A DNA stretch of 64,000 nt from NCBI GenBank assembly GCA_949592205.1, contig CATIUR010000004.1:85783337-85847336 (forward strand), read 5' to 3'. Origin of the DNA: Helichrysum umbraculigerum (lineage: Eukaryota; Streptophyta; Magnoliopsida; Asterales; Asteraceae). A model generated the notes under the pieces. The model was not told the DNA's origin, did no database searches, and saw nothing but the letters and a program-made list of their open reading frames with translations. The first letter of the stretch is position 1. The number at the start of each line of letters is the position of its first letter. Below are positions 1 through 7,608 of this stretch, piece by piece. The position numbers and the translations under genes were made by a program.

Positions 1-349
1 ACTTTAGTCTCGGCCAGGCCTAGCACTTTTTAAGTCAAACTTTAATCATCAGAGGGCCCATGATATCTCTTTTCCATTTTAGGCAAAAGGAACAAATAAA
101 TATCGACTACATAGCACTAGTCAACTCATCATATCATACCTAGCATACCCTTTATAACTGGCATTTACGCACAGCGTTTGAATAGACTAAAGTATAACAG
201 ACTCGAAGAACTAGATACTCATGTATCTCCATTTTAAGAATAGAGGATATTATCATCTTAAAATCACTCGTGATTTAATCCATGAAGTGATCTCTTTAAG
301 TGCGGGTTTCTCCTATACTTAAATCCCCACTAAGTACCCATGAGTGTTG
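1..349 (-). mobile_element. Copia element D, 3' non-coding part, truncated by window edge
   Basis: No gene is seen here. Base 349 is followed by element A, whose target duplication TGTTG (345-349) recurs at 34063-34067. These bases are therefore contiguous with 34068 onward, which is the sequence downstream of D's RNase H on the minus strand. The stretch is read as D's 3' untranslated region. D's 3' LTR would then lie to the left of base 1 and cannot be checked. No copy of the D LTR (39288-40011) is present in these 349 bases. Confidence 0.6.
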
Positions 350-1075
350 TGTAACACCTGCATAATTAGGATAATTAATTATGCCTAATTGTTTGTAACT
401 AGTTGTAGTTAGTATGTAATAGGACTAATTACAGGCTCTATTAGTATATATATATAAGGTAATTTATATATATATGTGCGTACTTACGCGATTTGGATTA
501 ATCGTATGAATTAACCGGACGGAGTCCGACACAGTTATTTGGACGTTGGTGACAGAAATTACTTAAATAATGAGAACGTATTTTGTTATATAAAATACGC
601 AACTGAACGAGCATTATTTACATATTATCGCGACGACATTTTTAACTAACGCAACAAAACGTAATAAACGCGAATTAATAATTTAAATACTGCGACAAAT
701 GTTTTTACTATTAATTTCAAAGTATTTTTATTTAAATACTCCAGTACATTTTTAAAATATAACGGTTTGGTTACATACTAAAAACAAACGATTAATCAAT
801 TAGGACACGGAGTAAACACTGTGATTTAGGGAGCGTTTTTCCCTCCCTCCTCCTTTGGATCAGCCAACCCCAACCAACCCCTCCTCCCATTCTTTCATTT
901 TCATCATTTCAAACACACACACATCTCCCAAACACTCTCAACCAAATCCACACAAAATTTTCGGAATCAAATCTTGACCACGAAAATTACATATTCGGAA
1001 TCACCATCACGAGTGGAGCAAGAATATCATGACCGTTTTCATCATCTCATCCTCCATTTAGCTCGATTTGCAAAA

Positions 1076-1080
1076 GTAAG
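1076..1080 (+). promoter_or_regulatory. Donor-like GTAAG site in LTR A
   Basis: AAAA|GTAAGA follows the pyrimidine-rich leader and precedes the palindromic array by about 185 bp. An equivalent GTAAG occurs after the same kind of leader in LTRs B, C, F, G, H and K. Splicing is an inference, since only the motif is seen. Confidence 0.35.
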
Positions 1081-1264
1081 AAATTTCTAAAATCTTAGAT
1101 CTATTCAATTTAGTGTAATGTTTTGATGTTTTGATGTGTACACAACATAGTTATAACCTAATACATGAAGAAAACACGTTTTTACAGCTCAAAAATGGGT
1201 TATATTTGCGTTTTTGATAGGAAATTCTCGAAACCCGAAAGTTTCTGGGTTGGTGTTCATCATT

Positions 1265-1501
1265 GCGACGTCGTGGGCGACGTCGCACAAATACTCAACG
1301 TCGCATATAGCGACGCCAGCCTTTACGTCGCATTAATTTGTGAGGTCGCATATAGCGACGCAGACTCTAACGTCGCAGACTCAAACAACGTCGCACTTAG
1401 CGACGACCCATATTACGTCGCATTAATTTGCGAATGTCACACTTAGCGACGTCGTACTCAACGTCGCAATCCTTGCCTGCGACGTCGCACCCAACGTCGC
1501 A
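1265..1501 (+). repeat. Palindromic GCGACGTCGC-type array in 5' LTR A
   Basis: About a dozen irregularly spaced copies of ACGTCGC and its complement GCGACGT occur, often joined as AACGTCGCATATAGCGACG, so that hairpins can form within and between units. The same array recurs in the 3' LTR (32514-32750). The unit is shared with LTR C although the flanking LTR sequence is largely different. Confidence 0.85.
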
Positions 1502-1590
1502 GAAATCAGAATTTTTAAAGAGATTTTCACTAAAACTATGTAGAAAATGTGCATTTTTCCCTCCGAGCTGACTCGGCAGCTCGACCCCGA

Positions 1591-1674
1591 CCAGGGGCTC
1601 TGCCCCTTGGACCCCGCCAAGGGGTTGCCACCCCTTGGAACCCCGCAACCAGGGGCGCTGCCCCCGGACCCCCG
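1591..1674 (+). repeat. Triple GC-rich hairpin module in 5' LTR A
   Basis: Three consecutive inverted repeats of the form CCAGGGGC...GCCCCTTGG occur, ending in CCCCCGGACCCCCG. Near-identical modules lie at the corresponding place in LTRs C and H. The module can fold into three short hairpins, and its complement is G-rich. The ORFs that cross it are accidental. Confidence 0.75.
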
Positions 1675-2134
1675 TCGTTTCAGTACAAAATGTTTCAAAC
1701 GCAATGATAATACTTTGACTATTACTAATAGAAACCGTCACCAATGGGCCAAACATGTTTTCTAACAAACGAACAATTACAAACATACGGATAAACACGG
1801 GATATACTAGTTGTGTACAACTAAACGAAACTTCTCGTGAGACGCATACTTACATAACTTCATATGAATAGGCATTTGAAGGTTACGGGTTCGGAGAACC
1901 TACTTGCTATATTTACTACTTGCTATTTGCTACTGCTTACTACTCGACTCAGGTGAGTCTTACAGCCCCACTTTTACTGTTTTACATACGGGGTGAGATA
2001 CATTGCTTACTTTTCTTGAACACAAGTACTAAAACTGCTTACTATACCAAACGGAATTGCATAAGTTATTTACTATTTACAGAAGTCTCTCCATCATATA
2101 TCGTTAGTTATGGACTTAAGCGCGAACACTAGTT

Positions 2135-2185
2135 AATGGATCCATTAGGGAAATGACCCTCCCCGCCCGGGGTAGTAGCGCTACC
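2135..2185 (+). repeat. Hairpin chain in 5' LTR A
   Basis: Four adjacent inverted repeats: AATGGATCCATT (2135-2146), AGGG/CCCT (2147-2160), CCCC/GGGG (2161-2172) and GGTAG-tagcg-CTACC (2171-2185). Counterparts with different stems lie at the same relative place in C, F, G and H. Confidence 0.6.
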
Positions 2186-2454
2186 ACGAACCGTTCTGTA
2201 TAAACGGGCGACTATCATTCGTTACTTATGCTTGCTCAGTTACGAGCATGTCACGAGAGCAAATTATTACTTACGGGTTAAGCTTCGATTATGAGCCTCA
2301 TGGCAACGGTATAAACTTACTTATTTACATTTGCTGGATTGCAAATACTGGTTTTACGATTGCTGGATTGCAATTACTGATTTTGCGCCTGCGGGCACTA
2401 CTTATGAAATCTCGTGTTCAAAGCTGATATTACTTACAAACCTGTGAGATTCAC

Positions 2455-2492
2455 CAACCTTTTGGTTGACACTTTTTAGCATGTTTTCTCAG
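2455..2492 (+). promoter_or_regulatory. Covarying hairpin and acceptor-like site in LTR A
   Basis: A CAACC-TTTT-GGTTG hairpin (2455-2468) is followed by AC, giving TTGAC, which fits the YTRAY branch-point consensus. About 20 nt further a TTTTCTCAG|GTAC acceptor-like site ends at 2492. LTRs C and H have CAGCG-TTTT-CGCTG and B has TCAACA/TGTTGA at the same place, so the pairing is kept while the sequence changes. Confidence 0.5.
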
Positions 2493-2816
2493 GTACCCGG
2501 ATGGAGTAGGATTACTCCAGGATTTTAGCTAGAGTCGCATGATTTCAACACAACTGCATTAACGGAGATTCTTAGCATTATCTTTTGTATATTACGATTA
2601 TGTAATAGAATCTCCCGCTATACGCGTGGACTCTAGGGGAAACTACATTTTGTATACGAAAACACTAAGTTTTCAAACATTATATCTGTGGAATGTAACT
2701 AATTTACAAACGTTGCATACAGATGTCGTTTGCTTTATCTTTGTGCTGTGATATTTGATTAGTAACACCCCAAACTATGCTTCCGCAAAACAGTAAATTT
2801 CGGGGGTGTTACAGAT

Positions 2817-2829
2817 TGGTATCAGAGCC
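2817..2829 (+). other. Primer-binding site of A (initiator Met-tRNA)
   Basis: TGGTATCAGAGCC lies three bases after the LTR end, complementary to the 3' end of plant initiator methionine tRNA, the usual primer for these elements. Confidence 0.9.
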
Positions 2830-3132
2830 TAAGGTTATAGTGAACTAGGTTGCATTTAGTGAGCCTAGACTATGACCTTTAGGCAGTATTTCTCATTAGG
2901 CATGACTGGTTCAGGAATTACAGCATACGACTTTAATTTAACATAGCCTGATCAACTATGTACAATTAAGGAAAGATGATGTAAGGTCTGAAACGATTAT
3001 GTTGAACAGGAATGCGTTAGTTGACTCTGACCACGAGAGAACCGGACCATTACTTGATACGTGCTAGACACTAGGCTGGATATTATATACTTATATATAT
3101 TAGCCTCGTCTTACTTACACTCTGCCACAGGA

Positions 3133-3639
3133 ATGGCAAACACACCACCTAATCCGTCACACTCTCGCACACATGGGTCACGGAACCCACGAGTAGCCAG
3201 GAGGAACACTAGGTCACCTCGAACCAGCCCTTATCCTGTTCATAACTCTCAGAGCTCGGCACATCTCACGATGCCAGTGTTGGCTACCCAACTTCACCGT
3301 TAGGAGCAAAGGCTCGAACATCTCGAACGGGAACAACTCCGAATGACCTACCTGCTTCGCCAGGCACTTGATCACATATCCCAACTCCAGCGAGAACAAG
3401 AGGATACCAACCTCTCTGTAAGCATAATTCAGGATTCAATGACCGCCGAATTAGGTGCGGATGAACTTGTAAGAAACCGACTAGAGGAATGTGAACAGCG
3501 TTCACAGGAGACTGCGGATCACTCTCGAGTACTAGCACAACGACTGGTCTTGGTTGAAGACAACGCTAGGCAAACCAACAGACTAGCAGAAACCGTGGAC
3601 CGCCTTGTCACGCTGATGGAACAAATTAATCTACATTAA
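3133..3639 (+). pseudogene. Leader ORF of element A: small coiled-coil protein with an in-frame stop
   Basis: This frame lies between the primer site and gag. It starts at ATG 3133 (MANTPPNPSHSRTHGS) and stays open to TAA at 3637-3639, except for a TAG at 3301-3303. It would encode about 168 residues. The first 50 are basic and rich in Ser, Pro and Arg. After the stop the frame is rich in Leu, Glu, Gln and Arg in heptad-like spacing, predicting a coiled coil (for example LEHLEREQLR, ISQLQREQED, RLEECEQRSQ). I do not recognise a family. Element C keeps only the first few codons (MTNTP, from 18723) before an apparent deletion, so its intact Gag-Pol does not need this ORF in cis. Element B has a different coiled-coil ORF in the same slot. 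Whether the TAG is recent damage or marks two ORFs cannot be decided from one copy. Confidence 0.55.
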
Positions 3640-3926
3640 GACTAGTGTAGTCTTTGTCTTGTAATCTATCTCGTGATCTAATGACTATCTAACGCTATTC
3701 TATAAACTAGTCGGATGTAACAATTCCCGACACCTTTTGTAATATCTCTGTAGGATGTAACATTTGAACTCGCATTATCCATCAAATACTCCTTGTTATT
3801 TCAACTCTTATTAATTGTCATTTTCCATGTTGATGTTATGTATTACTGCTTTTATACATGTACATCTGTGACAATTACAAGTTCCTACAAAATCTCATGT
3901 GTCTTCATTTCTTTTATTGAAGAATC
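3640..3926 (+). other. Untranslated spacer between leader ORF and gag of A
   Basis: T-rich spacer without a credible ORF. Its right part resembles the pre-gag spacer of element G (about 63410-63609), including the GAACTCGCAT stretch. Confidence 0.5.
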
Positions 3927-4252
3927 ATGCCGCCAAAGACGAGACCATACACCGATGCCCAGATTACCTCCCTCATAACCCAGGCTGTGACTGAAGCCTT
4001 GGCTCGGAATACCCCACCAAGTTCCACGAGGAACAGCGATGCCGCTGAAACCCCTGCTGCTAAACCTTGTTCTTACAAGGACTTTCAGAACTGCAAACCT
4101 CTAAACTTTGCAGGTACTGAGGGAGCTATCGGTCTAGTGCGCTGGATCGAGAAAGTTGAGTCTGTATTTTTGATCTGCAACTGTGCGGAGGGAGACAAAG
4201 TTAAGTTCTCCGTTAGTACTTTTACCGACACCGCACTCACCTGGTGGAACAC
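3927..4252 (+). pseudogene. Gag of element A, 5' fragment cut by insertion of B
   Basis: The frame starts MPPKTRPYTDAQITSLITQA, the same MPP-basic start as Gag of B, C and G. It contains the Gag core motif GTEGAIGLVRWIEKVESVF and reaches the conserved LTWWN before element B interrupts it at 4253. The TSD AACAC (4248-4252) recurs at 27475-27479. The reading frame resumes in register at 27480, so the insertion itself adds no shift. The ORF reads about 13 further codons into B before a stop, which is meaningless read-through. Confidence 0.9.
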
Positions 4253-4668
4253 TGTCACACCCCGCCAAACGCTAATCACGATCAGTACTAATTAAACATG
4301 CGGAAGCCTTAATGACGTGACGGGGCGTGAGCAGTTTAAATCCAATCAAACAGTACATACATACTCAGAGCATATGGCTATTGCGCAACATAATAGATAA
4401 GGATGCCAGTTTAAATAGTTATTACAAAAGTAATACGACTATGTAAGTCGTACAGTAGTAATAGTGTTAAAACATTTAAGTTTTACAATTCATAAGTTAT
4501 AAAATAAGATTTCATAAGTATAACCGCAATGTCTGCAGTAATACAGAGGAAATCCTCAAAAGCTGTCCCAAAATATGTGGCATCCTAAGTGGTCCAGGGT
4601 TGTCCATCCTGTATGCATGCGATGCTTACTTACATGCTAATTTCCTGCAAAACATAGAAAGAAAGTCG

Positions 4669-4684
4669 TCAACAATTATGTTGA
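4669..4684 (-). promoter_or_regulatory. Covarying hairpin in LTR B
   Basis: TCAACA-(4 nt)-TGTTGA occupies the place of the CAACC/GGTTG hairpin of A, F and G: it follows ACCTGTGA and is followed on the minus strand by TTGAC, a pyrimidine stretch and GCAG|G (about 4647-4643). Confidence 0.5.
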
Positions 4685-4798
4685 GTGAATTCACAGGTTT
4701 TATATAAAGATGTGGCATGTTAAACCATTTATATTTGTATTATTGAAATGTTATTCAATAGATAAATGTTTGCAGGTTTTGCAAAATGTAAGGTTTGT

Positions 4799-4867
4799 AG
4801 GGTTGTCACCCTAAAATACAGTTTTATGTGGGTTATTACCCAAAAGGTATGTCTGGTTGTTTACCAG
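4799..4867. repeat. Three spaced small hairpins in LTR B
   Basis: AGGGT-tgtc-ACCCT (4799-4812), TGGGT-tatt-ACCCA (4829-4842) and CTGGT-tgttt-ACCAG (4853-4867) follow one another with similar loops and different but fully paired stems. The other LTR copy has the same set at 14479-14547. Confidence 0.6.
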
Positions 4868-5968
4868 TATTTAAATATATAACCAGAATGTTTCTCCGGT
4901 ACAAAACAGTTGTAGGATATGTTAATCCTAACAGTATGTGGGAATACTTAGACTATGATCCCCTGAAAGGTGAGCTAAACCTCTCAGGTTAAAGTAACGT
5001 GACCTAACCCTATAACCAAACCACAACCAAAACTTATGTTGTTTGCCTGAAGGACATTTAAGTATACGCTCCATCCACAGGAGGGTCGTCACGGCAATAG
5101 TACTATTCGTATACTCAGTGGCTAGAGTCACCTAGCTAATGGTTACAGTCTGCATGACATAAGGTCTTTCATGCATACATTTCAAGTCTGGGTCCGTACT
5201 AGGATACACTGTCTAATTCCCAAAACAGTTGTGAAAATGTAATTTCATGTCAAACAATTGTATAAAGCAATTACAGCATTTATATAATTTGCTGCATGTG
5301 TTCGCATGCAGTTTCTATGTTTACACCCCTATGTTTAAAAGCATAAAACATTTGCAAAGTAGGGGCTGTGAACTCACTGTAGTAGTAGTAGTAGTGATGA
5401 TGTGAGTGCTAGCAAATGAAAGTCGCGTCGCCCGAGGTATGTCAACCTATACGCAATAATTGTATTAACATAAGTACTTTGATTTGTTAAATCAATTTAT
5501 GTTAATAGTTTGCCTGTTTTAAAGAAATTGGGGATTTCTTATTTTGTACAACTAGTTGTTGACGTTATGTCGAAATATTGTTATTATTTCTCACACGTCA
5601 TATGTTTTGTTAAGTATATATAGACATGTTATGGTCGCATATATATATATAAAGAACAAAATTTAAAACGATCTTTCAAGTCATTTTACTTTTATACTTT
5701 TCGCATTGTTTCCGTTTATAAAATGAGCCAACGTTTTCGTTTTCAAAATCGCCGTTTATACATATGTATATATAGTTGTCGTTCATTTGGCCCGTTTTAT
5801 AATTACTCGAGTCACTTTATCTTTTATCGCTTATATAAATATAAATGTATGTATATTTATTTTGTACGTTGTTGTCTTGAGCATTTTTATTTCGTTTGGA
5901 ATGAATTTATATATTTCACAAAAGTTGTTTCATGTGATTTTATATAAATTTTTATGATGTCATTTATC

Positions 5969-5969
<1 letters not shown>

Positions 5970-6017
<48 letters not shown>
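5970..6017. repeat. (TA)n microsatellite in LTR B
   Basis: Perfect TA dinucleotide run of about 46 bp. In the right LTR copy the same tract is longer (about 15650-15708) and is where element C inserted. Confidence 0.95.
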
Positions 6018-6021
<4 letters not shown>

Positions 6022-6100
6022 TTATGTTAGATAAGACAATTAATTAAATAAAATGACACAATATATTGTAAACAGGAAAAAAAGAAGTAAAAAGACCACA

Positions 6101-6172
6101 GGTCCAGGCTTGAACCTGCAACCTGATGGTATCCGTCACACCATATATTTTAACCACTAGGCTATGTGTGCC
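6101..6172 (-). ncRNA. tRNA-like / SINE-head-like module 1 in LTR B
   Basis: On the minus strand this 72-bp stretch has an A-box-like TAGCCTAGTGG and, about 45 bp further, a B-box-like GGTTCAAGCC. That is the layout of an internal RNA polymerase III promoter. It does not fold as a full tRNA cloverleaf. It is probably tRNA- or SINE-derived sequence within the LTR, and transcription is not shown. The other LTR copy has it at 26003-26074. Confidence 0.5.
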
Positions 6173-6266
6173 TTATTAGAATATTATGGCAAATTATGTA
6201 TATACATGTTAGTGAATGGATAAAATACATGGTTTTAAAGGTCAAAAATTTAATCAAGAAGTCAAT

Positions 6267-6337
6267 GCAGGAAGAGGGGATCGAACCCCTGACCTTCTGC
6301 ATCCATCCTTCAACGCTAACCAGTAGGCTATTCCTGC
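6267..6337 (-). ncRNA. tRNA-like module 2 in LTR B with perfect acceptor stem
   Basis: On the minus strand the 71-nt sequence begins GCAGGAA and ends TTCCTGC, a perfect 7-bp acceptor stem. It has A-box-like TAGCCTACTGG, B-box GGTTCGATCC and a T-arm with four pairs (one G-T). The anticodon stem does not pair, so it is not called as a functional tRNA gene. It may be a decayed tRNA, a SINE head or an adopted Pol III-type element. An identical copy lies at 26169-26239. Confidence 0.55.
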
Positions 6338-6650
6338 TTTTGTGTTATAACTTGCTTAGTACATGTATATATCCGTTAGATAGTTTTGTCATTTGTCGCA
6401 TATATATATACCCACTTGATTTTTGGTTCCAAATGTTTGTTTCACAATCTCAAACATGTATAGCAACTAGTTATTACTAAATAGAAAGTTTTTACATCTA
6501 TATTCTTGGATTCAAGTCTTGATTTCCAAAACCCATTTCATGAACAAACTTTTTAATCATCAAATTTAATGATTTATATACTTGGGTTATGAGATATAAA
6601 CGTGATATTTGACATAAGTTAAGCATAGAAGTTGAAGAGAAAGGAGTTCC

Positions 6651-6655
6651 CTTAC
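6651..6655 (-). promoter_or_regulatory. Donor-like GTAAG site in LTR B
   Basis: On the minus strand ATT|GTAAGGG follows a CATCATCACC-rich leader, as in the other LTR families. Confidence 0.35.
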
Positions 6656-7572
6656 AATGGAGAAGTGGTGGTGATGATGCACGATGAGATGATGATGAGA
6701 TGAAGCTGCGATTGTGATGATGAAATTGTTGTGCCTTAGTTGCTTCTCCTCTGCCTTTGTTTTACCGAATGAAGAAGAAGAACAAGAACAGTGTTCTCAA
6801 ATTATTGGTGTTAGTTGTGGGAAGTGATCACAGAGTTTGTGAGAAGGAAGTATATAAAATGTTATGCAGGTTTTATTTTCAACGGGAGTATGGATGTGTA
6901 CTGGAAATGTTTCCAGATATTTTAAAATATAGTGTTTGTGTGGTAATTTAACCCGTTAATTTCGAGTACGGGTATAATTATTGCAATATAAAATATAACA
7001 TTTTATATTTTTATTTTGTAGATGTTCTCTTGGTTCGTTATATGAATTCAGAATAATGAAATTATCATTATTTTTGATAGTTGTACAAATTTGTACATTT
7101 TACTGCGCGCAGTTAATTGAGCGCCAAATTTCAGTCAAATTATGATTTTATATTTTGAGGTAATGTTCTAAATACTTTCAAATGAATTAGAAAATTTGAA
7201 TTTTTATGATTCACGATTTCGGGGTATGTTTTACAATTATTTCTGTTCGTTTATAATACGTTTTATGTTAAACGTATATTTAACTCATTCTATCTATTTG
7301 TTATAGATATATTAATACACGTAATTAATAATTGAATTATTAATTATTTTTGTGTCACGAACTTTTGTTATTTATTTTTGTCGGGTTCGTTCCGATACAT
7401 TTGTACGCAATAATAAATAACTACGTATTAAGTAATACTTTTTGGTTTAAAAGTATTGGGCTTGCTAGGCTTACATCACATCAAAAAGTTTTGTTTAAAC
7501 TTAACCAGGAAATTAGCGTAAGAATGCACATGCTTAATGTTTAATTAATACCTAATTTGGAGAGTTGTCACA

Positions 7573-7586
7573 TTCTCACCCCGTTA
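7573..7586 (-). other. Polypurine tract of B
   Basis: The minus strand reads AACGGGGTGAGAA directly before the 3' LTR, the usual site for plus-strand priming. One T interrupts the purines. Confidence 0.7.
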
Positions 7587-7589
7587 GGG

Positions 7590-7608
7590 AAATCTCGTCC
7601 CGAGATTT
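7590..7608 (-). promoter_or_regulatory. Pre-PPT hairpin of B overlapping the pol stop
   Basis: AAATCTCG-GGA-CGAGATTT on the minus strand is a perfect 8-bp stem with a GGA loop that overlaps the terminal TAA (7607-7609). A and C have a different stem around the same loop. Confidence 0.6.

Larger units (their letters stand above)
350..2813 (+). repeat. 5' LTR of element A (2464 bp)
   Basis: It matches 31597-34062 throughout, with TG...CA ends. Modules in order: AT-rich U3; pyrimidine- and CA-rich stretch (840-960); donor-like GTAAG (1076-1080); palindromic ACGTCGC array (1265-1501); three GC-rich hairpins (1591-1674); CAG|GTGAGT (cut after 1952); hairpin chain (2135-2185); covarying hairpin (2455-2468); CAG|GTAC (cut after 2492). 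The short ORFs that run through it are not credible genes, because they are built from the repeated GC-rich modules. Confidence 0.95.
4253..7572 (-). repeat. 3' LTR of element B (3320 bp)
   Basis: It matches 13932-15708 plus 25918-27474. On the minus strand, GTAAGG lies at 6655-6651, two tRNA-like modules at 6337-6101, ACAG|TGAG at about 5381-5373, and the TCAACA/TGTTGA hairpin at 4684-4669 followed by GCAGG. It has no GC-rich palindromic array like those of A, C, F, G and H. Three small hairpins occur at 4799-4867. The short ORFs inside it are repeated in both copies and have no recognisable domain. Confidence 0.93.

Noticed and set aside
1..349. Separate element or host sequence left of A
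   Set aside because: The TSD of A joins it to D's 3' non-coding region at 34068, so an additional element is not needed, although D's LTR is out of view.
1397..1798. Minus-strand 133-aa ORF across the array and GC-rich hairpins of LTR A
   Set aside because: Antisense, made of repeat modules, lacks any domain, and its twin is in the other LTR at 32646-33047.
4928..5131. 67-aa minus-strand ORF in LTR B, conserved in the second copy
   Set aside because: Conservation only reflects the two LTRs being near-identical. No domain or start context supports it.
6267..6337. Functional tRNA gene
   Set aside because: Acceptor stem and A/B boxes are good, but the anticodon arm does not pair and the sequence is embedded in both LTR copies of B. 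Reported as tRNA-like only.
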